Below are positions 17,738-26,629 of a stretch of DNA of 60,461 nucleotides, piece after piece. The stretch is from contig CALLDL010000057.1 of NCBI GenBank assembly GCA_937998305.1, forward strand, positions 1-60,461, written 5' to 3'. Under the pieces are notes generated by a model. It saw only the letters and a program-made list of their open reading frames with translations, was not told where the DNA came from and made no database searches. The stretch is from an uncultured Desulfobacterales bacterium. GTDB taxonomy: Bacteria > Desulfobacterota > Desulfobacteria > Desulfobacterales > UBA11574. The position numbers and the translations under genes are program-made. The stretch's first letter is position 1, and every line of letters begins with the position of its first letter.

Positions 17738-18697
17738 ATGTTATCATTTATCGGACGAAGTGTTGTTCAAAAAACCATTACGCTTTTTTTTGTCTCCATT
17801 GTATCCTTTTTAATCATTCATCTTGCTCCTGGAAGTCCAAGCCAGGTGGATCCTATGAATCCCAAGTTTACCCCCGAAATGGTGGAACGATTTCAAAAAG
17901 AGTTTCACCTGGATAAACCCCTTTACATTCAATATATCTATTTTTACCAGGACCTTTTTACAGGAAAAACCGTTTCCTGGAAGGACAATCAATCGGTTCT
18001 TAAAAAGATTTGGGAACGATTTTTAAACAGCCTGCCCCTATTTGTTGTGGGCACACTCATTACCTGGACCCTTTCGTTTCCGGTGGGAATCCGATCCGCT
18101 ATTTTTAGGGGCGGAATCTACGATCGCAGTGCCACGTTCATATCGTATGTACTGATTTCAATTCCCGGATTTTTCTTTGCATACGTTCTGATCATATTTG
18201 TCGTCACTTACTTTCATGTTCCGGTGATCGGTATGGAAACGTTCGGTATCGGAGACGCTCCGGCGACCTATCTGTTCATGGACCGAATCTGGCATTTGGT
18301 TCTTCCCTCCATGTTGGGTGCAACCGGTGGCATTGCCGTTCTTTCCAGATATGTTCGTAGCCAGATGCTCGAAGTGGAAGGTCAGGACTATATCCGCACC
18401 GCCAGGGCCAAGGGGCTTCCAGCGGAACAGGTGCACTATAAACACGCACTTCGAAATGCGCTGTTGCCCTTTGTCACCATGTTCGGCCTCATTTTGCCCG
18501 GGCTGATCGGGGGCTCGGTGATCATCGAATCTATTTTTTCCTGGCCCGGAATGGGGCGAATGGCCTATGAAGCCGTCCTGGCCAGGGATTACCCGATCAT
18601 TCTGACGGTCAACTTTGTTTCAGCCGTCCTGGTTCTGGCCGGCACCTTTATTTCAGACCTGCTTTACCTGGTTGTCGATCCAAGGATACGCTTGTAA
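17738..18697 (+). CDS. Peptide ABC transporter permease, DppB type
   Basis: This 319-residue permease follows the substrate-binding protein by 3 bp. It has six transmembrane segments, the N-terminal HLAPGSP motif of DppB/OppB proteins, and the EAA loop that contacts the ATPases (RTARAKGLP, near residue 225). Its stop codon overlaps the ATG of the next permease (TAATG), showing translational coupling. Confidence 0.92.
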   Translation: MLSFIGRSVVQKTITLFFVSIVSFLIIHLAPGSPSQVDPMNPKFTPEMVERFQKEFHLDKPLYIQYIYFYQDLFTGKTVSWKDNQSVLKKIWERFLNSLPLFVVGTLITWTLSFPVGIRSAIFRGGIYDRSATFISYVLISIPGFFFAYVLIIFVVTYFHVPVIGMETFGIGDAPATYLFMDRIWHLVLPSMLGATGGIAVLSRYVRSQMLEVEGQDYIRTARAKGLPAEQVHYKHALRNALLPFVTMFGLILPGLIGGSVIIESIFSWPGMGRMAYEAVLARDYPIILTVNFVSAVLVLAGTFISDLLYLVVDPRIRL

Positions 18698-19869
18698 TGA
18701 ATATGGTTGAAAAAAAATTGAGCAACGATTTTTATATCGAATCGCCGCTGCCGCCAAAACGGACCCGCATGCAGGAATTCCAACGCCATTTCGGCCAAAA
18801 CCGTCTCGCCATTTTAGGACTTTTCATTTTTATCCTGTTTTTCTGCTGTGCCGTTACAGGCCTCTTTTTAACGTCAGGATCCAGACCCATATTCGACCCT
18901 GCCATGGTTCGCCTCCAGGAAAAGCTGCGCCCACCCTTGGCCAAACCGAATCTTGATTCCCTGCAGCCCCAAGAGGTCCCGGCCCTGGGTGTCTACCTGA
19001 TGGGAACCGATGATCTGGGAAGAGATGTTTTTGCAAGAATGCTTCAAGGGGCATGGGTTTCTCTGACCGTCGGTTTTGTGGCTGTTGGCATATCGGTGCT
19101 CATCGGTATTTTTATGGGCGGCATTGCAGGCTATTTTGGACAACACCATATTAGAACAGATCATATTCTGTTCACGTTAGCCTTAATTTTGGGAACAGGT
19201 CTGGTGATCGTAAATTATACTTTTATCGGGATTGTGATCATATTGCTCTGCCTGGCATACATATTTTATTCCTGCCTAGCCCGGCACGAATCAACAGAAA
19301 AAGAAACGCCGGTCTTAAAAGCGGTGCTTCACAGCAATGCGGTTTCCGTTGATACCCTAATCATGCGAATCGTGGATATCATGCTCTGTTTTCCGAGCTT
19401 TTTTCTGATATTAACGGTGGTCGCCCTGCTTCCTGCGAGCATATACAACATCATGATCGTCATCGGACTGACCAGTTGGATGGGGACGACACGGTTTGTC
19501 CGTGCTGAATTTCTTTCATTGAGAGAACAAGACTTTGTGGCAGCGGCAAAGGCTCTTGGTCTTAGCAATTTCAGGATTATTTTTCGCCATATCATGCCCA
19601 ACGCCATTGCGCCGGTGCTGGTTTCAGCCACCATCGGCATCGCTTCAGCCATTTTAACCGAAGCCGGTTTGAGCTTTCTTGGATTCGGGGTGCCCCCACC
19701 CCATGCCACCTGGGGCAACATTCTATCGAACGGCAAAAACTTTATCTTTGATGCGCCCTGGTTAACCTTTATACCGGGAGTTGCAATACTGATTGTGGTG
19801 CTTTCATTTAACCTGTTTGGAGAGGGGCTCAGAGATGTTATGAACCCCAAGCTAAGAGAAAGGCACTAA
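18697..19869 (+). CDS. Peptide ABC transporter permease, DppC type, with an insertion
   Basis: This 390-residue permease has the DppC features: a cytoplasmic N-terminal region, GTDDLGRDVFARMLQGAW near residue 110, the EAA loop (AAAKALGLSN), and the C-terminal LSFLGFGVPPP motif. It is about 90 residues longer than usual; the excess is an insertion of about 68 residues (about 150-217) with two hydrophobic segments, placed between GYFG and the VDxxxMRxVD helix that are normally adjacent. The protein would therefore have eight rather than six membrane spans. Confidence 0.9.
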   Translation: MNMVEKKLSNDFYIESPLPPKRTRMQEFQRHFGQNRLAILGLFIFILFFCCAVTGLFLTSGSRPIFDPAMVRLQEKLRPPLAKPNLDSLQPQEVPALGVYLMGTDDLGRDVFARMLQGAWVSLTVGFVAVGISVLIGIFMGGIAGYFGQHHIRTDHILFTLALILGTGLVIVNYTFIGIVIILLCLAYIFYSCLARHESTEKETPVLKAVLHSNAVSVDTLIMRIVDIMLCFPSFFLILTVVALLPASIYNIMIVIGLTSWMGTTRFVRAEFLSLREQDFVAAAKALGLSNFRIIFRHIMPNAIAPVLVSATIGIASAILTEAGLSFLGFGVPPPHATWGNILSNGKNFIFDAPWLTFIPGVAILIVVLSFNLFGEGLRDVMNPKLRERH

Positions 19870-20880
19870 GTGATCGATGAACGAATGACCCATGACAGAC
19901 CTCTTCTTTGCGTAGAAAATTTAAAGGTCTATTTTCAAAGCAACGGAGCGCGCGCCCATGCGGTGGACGGGATTAGTTTCGAAGTCCGGGAAAAAGAGAC
20001 CGTCTGTATTGTTGGCGAATCCGGTTGTGGGAAAACCGTTTCGGCACTTAGCATTCTCGGCCTCATTCCAACACCCCCTGGAGAAATCGTAGACGGCCAA
20101 ATTATATTTTCCGGACAAAACCTTATAAATCTCGATGAAAAGGCAATGCAAAAAATTCGAGGGAATCATATCTCCATGGTTTTTCAGGAGCCCCTCACAT
20201 CCCTGAATCCGGTTTTCACCATTGGTGATCAAATCGGTGAGGCCGTCCGTACGCATCAACAAATAGATACAGAGGCACTTTTTCAATATTGTGTTCAACT
20301 CCTTAACGATGTGGGTATTCCATCCCCGAAACAACGGATCAATGACTACCCGCACCAGCTCAGCGGCGGACAAAGACAACGGGTCATGATCGCCATGGCC
20401 CTGGCGTGCGACCCTGACCTGATTATTGCAGATGAACCGACAACGGCTCTTGATGTTACGGTACAGGCCCAGATCCTCGCGCTTTTAAGATCTATTCAGA
20501 AAAAACGATCCATGTCTGTTTTATATATTTCCCATGATCTCGGTGTCGTTTCGGCCATCGCAGATCGGATTTATGTCATGTACGCCGGTATTATGGTTGA
20601 ACAGGGCAATACAGACCAAATTTTTCGCTCTGCCAGGCATCCATATACCCAGGGACTTTTGGCCTCGCTTCCCAGCCCCTCAAAACGGGGCAAAAGACTT
20701 CACAGCATCCCGGGAACTGTGCCCAACCCGGCGTATAAACCCAAAGGGTGTCCGTTTCATCCGCGGTGTCGTCAAAAAATTTTAAGTTGTCAACAAGAAT
20801 ATCCCGGGATGTGTGATTACGGCGAGGGGCATCTGGCCCGGTGTCCAGTATTATTTAAACCTAAAGGGTACCCCGGTTAA
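19870..20880 (+). CDS. Peptide ABC transporter ATPase, DppD type
   Basis: This 336-residue ATPase has Walker A GESGCGKT, signature LSGGQRQR, Walker B (LIIADEPTT) and the C-terminal oligopeptide-transporter region with Cys residues (CPFHPRC). The GTG start at 19870 is preferred over the ATG five codons later because AAAGG lies 7 nt upstream; it directly abuts the stop of the DppC gene. The last residues (KPKGYPG) and the stop codon lie within a repeat that recurs at 22136, so the natural C terminus seems to have been replaced by repeat sequence. Confidence 0.9.
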   Translation: MIDERMTHDRPLLCVENLKVYFQSNGARAHAVDGISFEVREKETVCIVGESGCGKTVSALSILGLIPTPPGEIVDGQIIFSGQNLINLDEKAMQKIRGNHISMVFQEPLTSLNPVFTIGDQIGEAVRTHQQIDTEALFQYCVQLLNDVGIPSPKQRINDYPHQLSGGQRQRVMIAMALACDPDLIIADEPTTALDVTVQAQILALLRSIQKKRSMSVLYISHDLGVVSAIADRIYVMYAGIMVEQGNTDQIFRSARHPYTQGLLASLPSPSKRGKRLHSIPGTVPNPAYKPKGCPFHPRCRQKILSCQQEYPGMCDYGEGHLARCPVLFKPKGYPG

Positions 20881-21052
20881 ATTCGCCCTGCCCCTTTTCT
20901 TTGAAAAATTTAACTGGGCAGGCAAGGGGTCAAGGATTCAAGGGTTCGAGTGAAATGCTAAAGAATTACAAAGAGTTGAAAGTCTGACAAAAGTCATACG
21001 AACTCTGTTTGAAAATATATTGAATAACAGCAATATTCCCAAAGGAAGAAAG
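20860..21052 (+). pseudogene. Decayed four-helix-bundle gene with upstream repeat, copy 1
   Basis: From 20860 to about 21052 the sequence repeats that at 22136 onward. It contains an inverted repeat (CCTGCCC...GGGCAGG), then a reading frame resembling the start of the four-helix-bundle family (S23/IVS-type): MLKNYKELKV, a TGA in place of the usual Trp codon, QKSYELCLKIY, another TGA, then FPKEER. After that the similarity ends, 20 bp before the next ABC ATPase gene. It is a truncated, inactive copy. Confidence 0.6.
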
Positions 21053-21069
21053 ACAACCTTAGATTACAT

Positions 21070-22080
21070 ATGGAATCAAAAAATAAAAACAATCACTCCA
21101 TTCTTCGCATAGAAGGTTTGAAAAAATACTTTCCGATTCGCAGGGGTTTTTTGCAAAAAATCCATGGATGGGTAAAAGCCGTGGACGGCGTGAGTTTTGA
21201 AATCGAACAGGGTAAAACCATGGGCCTGGTGGGAGAAAGTGGTTGTGGAAAAACAACGGTTGCTCGCCTTATTTTGAAACTGCTCGAATCGGATGCAGGG
21301 AAAATTATTTTTCAGGGTCACGATATCAGACGATTTTCCGAAAAAGAGATGAAGCCGTATCGAAAAGAGATACAGATCATTTTCCAGGATCCATTCGGAT
21401 CACTGAATCCCCGTATGACCATCGGACAGTCCATAGAAGAAGGGATTCGAATCCTGGGCAACAAACACGCAACAAACCGTAAAGAGCGCCTCGAGACCCT
21501 TCTGTCGATGGTGGGCATGTCATCGGACAGCTCAGACCGATATCCCCATGAATTCAGCGGGGGCCAGCGCCAGCGCATCGGTATCGCCCGCGCCCTGAGT
21601 GTTGAACCGTCATTGATTGTATGTGATGAACCGGTTTCGGCCCTGGATGTTTCCATACAGGCACAAATCATCAATCTTTTAAAAGACCTGCAGGATCAGC
21701 TGGGGTTAAGCTATCTGTTTATCTCCCATGATCTTAATGTTGTGGGATATCTTTGCAACACCATTTCCGTGATGTATAAAGGGCATATCATGGAATTTGC
21801 TTCGTCGGAAGATATTTTTAATCATCCCCATCACCCTTATACCATATCCTTACTATCAGCGATTCCCGATCCGGACCCGGATATAAAATGGCATGTTAAA
21901 CCTTCAAATGGTCATATCGGCGATTCAGATGTTGTTCCCGAAGGATGCAAGTATCAGGATAGATGTACCATCGCTGAAACAGCTTGTCTGAAAGATAAGA
22001 TGGTTTTCGAAAAAGTTAGAGAAAATCATTTTGTCAGGTGCTGGAAAGCTGCTAAAAATCATGGATCATCTCCCGATTAG
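21070..22080 (+). CDS. Peptide ABC transporter ATPase, DppF type
   Basis: This 336-residue ATPase has Walker A GESGCGKT, signature FSGGQRQR, Walker B (LIVCDEPVS) and the C-terminal cysteine-containing region (CKYQDRC) of DppF/OppF proteins. It completes the transporter, but about 190 bp of repeat separates it from dppD, and the usual tight spacing is lost. AAAGGAAG lies about 20 nt before the ATG, farther than normal, so translation may be inefficient. The gene is flanked on both sides by direct repeats. Confidence 0.9.
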   Translation: MESKNKNNHSILRIEGLKKYFPIRRGFLQKIHGWVKAVDGVSFEIEQGKTMGLVGESGCGKTTVARLILKLLESDAGKIIFQGHDIRRFSEKEMKPYRKEIQIIFQDPFGSLNPRMTIGQSIEEGIRILGNKHATNRKERLETLLSMVGMSSDSSDRYPHEFSGGQRQRIGIARALSVEPSLIVCDEPVSALDVSIQAQIINLLKDLQDQLGLSYLFISHDLNVVGYLCNTISVMYKGHIMEFASSEDIFNHPHHPYTISLLSAIPDPDPDIKWHVKPSNGHIGDSDVVPEGCKYQDRCTIAETACLKDKMVFEKVRENHFVRCWKAAKNHGSSPD

Positions 22081-22135
22081 TTGTAGTTAATTAGGGTAAA
22101 AATAAGTGGGCCATCTCCGATTGAGCAAGTGTGAT

Positions 22136-22453
22136 CCCAAAGGATACCCCGGTTAAATTCGCCCTGCTCCTTTTCTTTGAAAAATTTAACTGGGCAGGCA
22201 AGGGGTCAAGGATTCGAGTGAAATGCTATAGAATTACAAAGATTTGAAAGTCTGGCAAAAGTCATACGAACTCTGTTTGGAGATATATAGAATAACAGCA
22301 AAATGCCCAGGTGAATTGGGTACACTAAAAAAAGACATCGCAGAAATCGAAAAAATGTTAAAGGCGCTGATAAAGTCTTTAGAAAACAAACCGTTGAATC
22401 CTTGGACCCTCTTCTCCAACCAAATTGGAGAAGAACCAAAATATTTAGTATGA
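22136..22453 (+). pseudogene. Decayed four-helix-bundle gene with upstream repeat, copy 2
   Basis: This second copy starts with the same upstream sequence as copy 1. Its coding frame has a TAG at codon 3 (after MetLeu), then NYKDLKVWQKSYELCLEIY, and jumps at KCP to the family C terminus (ELGTLKKDIAEIE...LENKPLNPW). The middle of the usual 115-125 residue protein, roughly 50 residues, is missing. A TTG-initiated product of 69 residues is possible but would not form the normal bundle. Confidence 0.65.
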
Positions 22454-22468
22454 CGTGGAGGAAAGCGT

Positions 22469-23251
22469 ATGGAACCTGTATTGCTTGAAAAGGACGGACC
22501 CATTGGATGGCTGACATTGAATCGACCGGACAAACGGAATGTACTCTCTATTAACGTGATGAATGATATGCTCGACAAACTAAAAAATATCGCACAAGAT
22601 CAGGATATTCATGTCGTCGTTATCAAAGGCAACGGACCGGCATTCTGCGCAGGACATAACCTGAAAGATATGGTCGGTCCGGACCTGGATATTCAGCATT
22701 TTTATACCATTTTTTCGGTATGCGCGAAGATGATGCAAACCCTTAAAAAACTTCCACAACCCGTCATTGCTCAGGTTCACGGCATTGCAGCGGCAGCAGG
22801 ATGCCAGCTTGTTGCCGCCTGCGATCTTGCCATCGCAGAAACCGGCGCTCAATTTGCCACACCCGGGGCAAAAATAGGTCTTTTCTGCACGACCCCTGCT
22901 GTTCCGCTGGTCAGAGTTATCGGAAGAAGAAGAGCCATGGAAATGCTTTTGACGGGTCGATTTATCTCGGCTGATGAAGCTGAAAGGTTCGGCCTGGTGA
23001 ATCAGGTCGTCTCCCCGGATAAGCTTTCCCAAGAGACCAGAAACCTGGCCATGGAAATGGCGCAATACAGCCGGTATACCCTCGCTTTTGGCAAGCAGAC
23101 ATTTTACAGCCAGGTAGATTTAAATGAACCATCTGCTTACGAATATGCAACCCATGCAATTGCCATGAACTGTCTTGATGAAGACGCTCAGGAAGGTATG
23201 CAGGCCTTTCTCAAAAAGCGAGCACCTGTGTGGAAAAATCGGCAAGAATAA
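22469..23251 (+). CDS. Enoyl-CoA hydratase/isomerase family protein (ECHDC3-like)
   Basis: This 260-residue crotonase-fold protein has the oxyanion-hole stretches CAGHNLKDM and HGIAAAAGCQLVA and the typical C-terminal helices. The positions that hold the two catalytic glutamates in classical enoyl-CoA hydratases appear as Gly (ATPGAKIG) and within FCTTP, as in ECHDC3-like members, so ordinary hydratase activity is doubtful. GGAGGAAAG precedes the ATG. The gene ends at a strong bidirectional terminator. Confidence 0.85.
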   Translation: MEPVLLEKDGPIGWLTLNRPDKRNVLSINVMNDMLDKLKNIAQDQDIHVVVIKGNGPAFCAGHNLKDMVGPDLDIQHFYTIFSVCAKMMQTLKKLPQPVIAQVHGIAAAAGCQLVAACDLAIAETGAQFATPGAKIGLFCTTPAVPLVRVIGRRRAMEMLLTGRFISADEAERFGLVNQVVSPDKLSQETRNLAMEMAQYSRYTLAFGKQTFYSQVDLNEPSAYEYATHAIAMNCLDEDAQEGMQAFLKKRAPVWKNRQE

Positions 23252-23253
23252 AA

Positions 23254-23280
23254 GGAACGAGGGTTCCCTCGTTCCTTTTT
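23254..23280. terminator. Bidirectional rho-independent terminator
   Basis: A perfect 10-bp stem (GGAACGAGGG/CCCTCGTTCC) with a 2-nt loop, five T on the plus side and TTTTATT on the minus side. It lies between the convergent enoyl-CoA hydratase-like gene and rpsI. Confidence 0.9.
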
Positions 23281-23297
23281 GTTTATTGAAAAAAATT

Positions 23298-23693
23298 CTA
23301 ACGTTTCGAGAACTGGAAGCGCGCACGAGCACCTTTTTGCCCGTATTTTTTTCGCTCCTTGACCCTGGCATCACGCCGAACAAATCCGGCTTTTTTTAAC
23401 GCCTTTCTTAAATCTGGATTGGCCAGTATCAGTGCCTTAGTAATGCCATGCCGAATCGCACCGGCCTGTCCCGCAATACCGCCACCGACAACCTTGCTTT
23501 TTACGTCGAACGATTCAAGGGTATTGGTCAAAACAAGCGGATGCTTCACAATCCCTTTTACGGACTCAATCTTAAAATATTCATCGATAGGCTTATTGTT
23601 GACAATAATTTCACCGCTTCCCGGCGTTAACCATGTTCTGGCAACGGAAGTCTTTCGTTTTCCAGTTGAATAATAAACGTTTTCCTTTTCCAT
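23298..23693 (-). CDS. rpsI: 30S ribosomal protein S9
   Basis: The ATG at 23693 is preferred to a TTG five codons upstream: GGGGAG lies 5 nt before it, and the product then begins [14 protein letters not shown], the usual S9 start. The 131-residue protein has the conserved [24 protein letters not shown] and the C-terminal ARFQFSKR that reaches the P-site tRNA. It follows rplM, its normal partner. Confidence 0.97.
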   Translation of the reverse strand: MEKENVYYSTGKRKTSVARTWLTPGSGEIIVNNKPIDEYFKIESVKGIVKHPLVLTNTLESFDVKSKVVGGGIAGQAGAIRHGITKALILANPDLRKALKKAGFVRRDARVKERKKYGQKGARARFQFSKR

Positions 23694-23732
23694 AAAACTC
23701 CCCAACAATTAATAGATGATAACGTGGTTTGA

Positions 23733-24167
23733 TTAAATTTTAAGAATCTCCGGTTGCTGAGCTTCATGGGGATGTTGGTCTCCTGAATAAACCTTCAATT
23801 TTTTAAACAGTTTTCTCCCCAGTCTGTTCTTTGGCAGCATGCCCTTAACGGCAAACCGAATGAGATCTTCGGGTCTTTTTTCCATGAGCTTTTTGGCTGT
23901 GATGGTTTTAAGGCTCCCGATGTAGCCGCTATGCCGGTAATAATTTTTCTGATCCCATTTCCTTCCGGTGAGGGCAACCTTATCCGCATTAATGACAATA
24001 ATCCAATCACCGGTGTCCACATGGGGGGTAAAAAGCGGGTTGTGTTTTCCTCGAAGGCGGGCCGCTACGGTGCTGGCGAGTCTGCCCAGAATCGCATTTT
24101 CGGCATCCACCAGACACCATCGTCCCTGGTTGTCGGAATTTTTTGCACTATGTGTGTACTTTTTCAC
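23733..24167 (-). CDS. rplM: 50S ribosomal protein L13
   Basis: This 144-residue protein matches L13: [16 protein letters not shown] near the N terminus, [15 protein letters not shown] in the middle and [10 protein letters not shown] near residue 110. It is transcribed from a strong promoter 30 bp upstream, with rpsI 24 bp downstream. Confidence 0.97.
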   Translation of the reverse strand: MKKYTHSAKNSDNQGRWCLVDAENAILGRLASTVAARLRGKHNPLFTPHVDTGDWIIVINADKVALTGRKWDQKNYYRHSGYIGSLKTITAKKLMEKRPEDLIRFAVKGMLPKNRLGRKLFKKLKVYSGDQHPHEAQQPEILKI

Positions 24168-24197
24168 CTGTTTTTCTCCTTTGAATAAAACCCGATA

Positions 24198-24225
24198 AAT
24201 ATAATAGAAAATATAACTGTGTCAA
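24198..24225 (-). promoter_or_regulatory. Predicted promoter of rplM-rpsI
   Basis: On the minus strand a perfect TTGACA (24225-24220) is followed after 16 bp by TATATT (24203-24198), giving a 5' leader of about 20-25 nt before rplM. Confidence 0.6.
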
Positions 24226-24252
24226 GGGAAAAATCGAAAGTCGATCCAGGAT

Positions 24253-24281
24253 TTGACACTAAAAATGATTTCTAATATATA
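24253..24281 (+). promoter_or_regulatory. Predicted promoter of the CYTH gene
   Basis: TTGACA at 24253-24258 and TATATA at 24276-24281 are 17 bp apart, divergent from the rplM promoter. Confidence 0.5.
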
Positions 24282-24351
24282 ATTGAAGCATGTTGGTTTC
24301 ACAAGAATTTTCTGTGTGATTAATTTTTTTTGGGGAATAAGGTGCTGCCTA

Positions 24352-24963
24352 ATGGAATATTTAGAAACCGAAGTGAAATTTTACTTGCCGAATATAGACC
24401 CTATAAGAACCCGCATGATTGATCTTGGCGCTGTTTTTAAAGATCGAACCTTTGAAACCAACATACGATTTGAAGACGCTGAAAAATCTCTGATTCAAAA
24501 AAAATCTCTTTTGAGGCTGCGTAAGGATAAAAAAATTACGCTGACGTTTAAATCCGAACCGCCTTTTAAAGACAACCAATTTAAAATATTGCAAGAGTTC
24601 GAAGTTGAAGTCAGTGATTTTGACGCCATGGAACATATCCTGAAATCTTTGGGATTCCAGGAGGAACAGGTATACGAAAAATGGCGTGAAACTTATGTAT
24701 TTGGCGATACGCACCTTTGTTTGGACACCATGCCCTACGGTAATTTTCTTGAAATCGAGGGAACGAAAGAATCAATCCAACAGTTGGCTTCCCAAATTGG
24801 TCTTTTGTGGCAAAAACGGATTCTTCTAAACTATCTCGCGATTTTTGATATCATAAAGCGCCAATTAAATCTTTCGTTTTATGATGTCACATTCGGCAAC
24901 TTTAACAAAATCCGGTTTGATATGTCACCCTACCTCAAGCTGATCGAAACGGATGCCCATTAA
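24352..24963 (+). CDS. CYTH domain protein, class IV adenylate cyclase type
   Basis: The ATG at 24352 is chosen because AAGGTG precedes it by 8 nt and the product starts with MEYLETEVKFYL, the CYTH signature ExEx(K/R). The 203-residue protein forms the triphosphate tunnel: EVKF near the N terminus, LRLRKD, TFKS, EFEVEV, and EIEG near the C terminus. The pattern is closest to CyaB-type class IV cyclases, but thiamine-triphosphatase or inorganic-triphosphatase activity is possible. It is followed 16 bp later by a phosphodiesterase-fold gene. Confidence 0.85.
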   Translation: MEYLETEVKFYLPNIDPIRTRMIDLGAVFKDRTFETNIRFEDAEKSLIQKKSLLRLRKDKKITLTFKSEPPFKDNQFKILQEFEVEVSDFDAMEHILKSLGFQEEQVYEKWRETYVFGDTHLCLDTMPYGNFLEIEGTKESIQQLASQIGLLWQKRILLNYLAIFDIIKRQLNLSFYDVTFGNFNKIRFDMSPYLKLIETDAH

Positions 24964-24979
24964 ATCATAAAAAAACACC

Positions 24980-25747
24980 ATGTTTTCTGTTTTGACTCTA
25001 AATTTACGTTTTGGACTGGCTGATGACGGTGCCAACAGCTGGCGATATCGGAAGAAAGGCTTTCAGCCTTTTTTTGAAAAATATCGTACGGATTTTATCG
25101 ATTTTCAGGAAGCAAATGACTTCCAGATCGATTTTCTCCATAATATATTGACGGAATACAACTACATCGGGAAGCGAAGCCCTTCACCTTCTTTCTGGCA
25201 AAACAACGTTATCTTTTATCAAAAAAACTGGCACTGCATCCACCATGAACATTTTTTTTTGAGCCCAACCCCCTCGGTACCAAGCCGTTATCGGAAAAGC
25301 ATCTGGCCCAGACAATGCACCATCGGTATGTTCAAAACAGACCACCGACAGGTGATATGTATTAATACGCATCTGGACTTTGACGTTTCGGTTCAGGTTA
25401 AAAGCGCCAATCTGATCCTTGACCGGCTGTCGCGTCTTCCCGAGGATGCCCCCGTTATTCTCATGGGAGATTTTAATACCACGCCCTTTAGTCCATGTTA
25501 TAATATTTTCACGGGACATGATGATACATCGTCGGAAAATGCGGGCTATTTTAAAAACGCTTTTAAAAAGCCCTTTACGGGAACCCATCACGAATTTACC
25601 GGAAATACAGACGGAGATCATATCGACTGGATTCTCTTTAGGGGCAAAATCACCCTAAAAAACAGCAGGGTTATCCAGGATACCTTTAAGAATATGCACC
25701 TATCGGACCATTTCCCCTTATGTGCTCAATTCACTTGGGGAGCATAA
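24980..25747 (+). CDS. Endonuclease/exonuclease/phosphatase family protein
   Basis: This 255-residue protein has the metal-dependent EEP fold: TLNLRFG at the N terminus, the acidic FQEAND (near 40), GDFNTTPFSP (near 160), HIDWIL and the catalytic SDHFPL at the end. Members hydrolyse phosphodiesters in nucleic acids, phosphoinositides or lipids. No signal peptide is visible. It is likely cotranscribed with the CYTH gene. Confidence 0.85.
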   Translation: MFSVLTLNLRFGLADDGANSWRYRKKGFQPFFEKYRTDFIDFQEANDFQIDFLHNILTEYNYIGKRSPSPSFWQNNVIFYQKNWHCIHHEHFFLSPTPSVPSRYRKSIWPRQCTIGMFKTDHRQVICINTHLDFDVSVQVKSANLILDRLSRLPEDAPVILMGDFNTTPFSPCYNIFTGHDDTSSENAGYFKNAFKKPFTGTHHEFTGNTDGDHIDWILFRGKITLKNSRVIQDTFKNMHLSDHFPLCAQFTWGA

Positions 25748-25775
25748 TCCCAATGGGTGTATTTTGAGCGCTACC

Positions 25776-25880
25776 TTGAGACCTTTGTAAAATAGATTAC
25801 GTTCAAGGACAAGTCCGCCAACGATCTTTGGCGGATGAGTATTTTGAAGAGGCTCGCACACTGTAATTGGACGTTAGGTG
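25776..25880. repeat. Degenerate end of a GAGACCTTTG repeat element
   Basis: TTGAGACCTTTGTAAAA begins at 25776 and matches the left end of the element at 58167. The segment holds a perfect 8-bp stem (TCCGCCAA at 25814-25821, TTGGCGGA at 25828-25835), then GATGAGTATTTTGAAGA and AATTGGACG, which resemble the interior of the 58-kb copy in reverse orientation. No opposite terminal repeat was found, so it seems truncated. Confidence 0.4.
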
Positions 25881-26011
25881 TGTTTTTGAGATGGTTTGTA
25901 GAAACATTATGGCTTGTAACCGGCCAGCAAACGCGCTATAGCATTTTTCACACAGCTTGTTGCGAGTTTCTTTTACGCTGAATATTTATCTTATTATAAA
26001 AAGAGAATATT

Positions 26012-26626
26012 ATGGGTCTTCTTTCATCACGCATGTCTATCACACGCTATAAAGTTACGGGTCAACTGGACGGATCTCTTCATGAAACCGTCTACCAGGG
26101 CCTCAAACAACATGCGATTCCAAAAATCGAGGATGACGGCCCTGAAGCCACCGTCGGCTGGACGTCCTTCGAGACCCCGTATTCGCCTGATTTTGAGGGC
26201 TATTCATTTGTTTTTGGTGCCAATATGGTGTTCGCCCTTCGGATCGACAAGAAATCTATTCCACCGAAGCTTATTCAGAAACATTATGCCCTTTACGTTG
26301 CCAAACGCCTGGCAGATACCGGCCGGCACTACTTATCCGGCAATGAAAAAAAATCCATCAAAGATCATGTCGTCAACACCCTTGTCCATCGGATTCCGGC
26401 AACACCGAATGTTTATGATTTGGTGTGGGAGTACGATACCGCCTCTTTGTGGTTTTTTTCCAACTTAAAGGCACCCAATGAAGCCTTAGAGACACTTTTC
26501 ATCAAATCTTTCAACCTTCAGTTGATCCGTCTGTTTCCCTATACTGAGGCCAACCTTATGGCCGGATTATCGGATAAAGAACGTGATCTTTTACAAGACA
26601 TAGGAGCAAGCCGCTCCGAGGAATAA
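26012..26626 (+). CDS. RdgC-family protein, N-terminal part
   Basis: This 204-residue protein aligns along the first two thirds of E. coli RdgC as I recall it: GWTSF corresponds to GWVPP, IPPKLIQKHY to LPSPVIKQAL, KKSIKDHVVNTLVHRI to KDSLKDEVLHSLLPRA, and the LVWEYDTASLWF strand to MMWIDTVNGLIMV. RdgC forms a ring on double-stranded DNA and antagonises RecA. The C-terminal third is absent here and is found in the next ORF, which starts 3 bp after this stop. Confidence 0.7.
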   Translation: MGLLSSRMSITRYKVTGQLDGSLHETVYQGLKQHAIPKIEDDGPEATVGWTSFETPYSPDFEGYSFVFGANMVFALRIDKKSIPPKLIQKHYALYVAKRLADTGRHYLSGNEKKSIKDHVVNTLVHRIPATPNVYDLVWEYDTASLWFFSNLKAPNEALETLFIKSFNLQLIRLFPYTEANLMAGLSDKERDLLQDIGASRSEE

Positions 26627-26629
26627 CCG

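Noticed and set aside
20938-20960. Possible tRNA T-arm (GGTTCGA-like sequence)
   Set aside because: No acceptor, D or anticodon stems surround it; it is part of the dispersed repeat.
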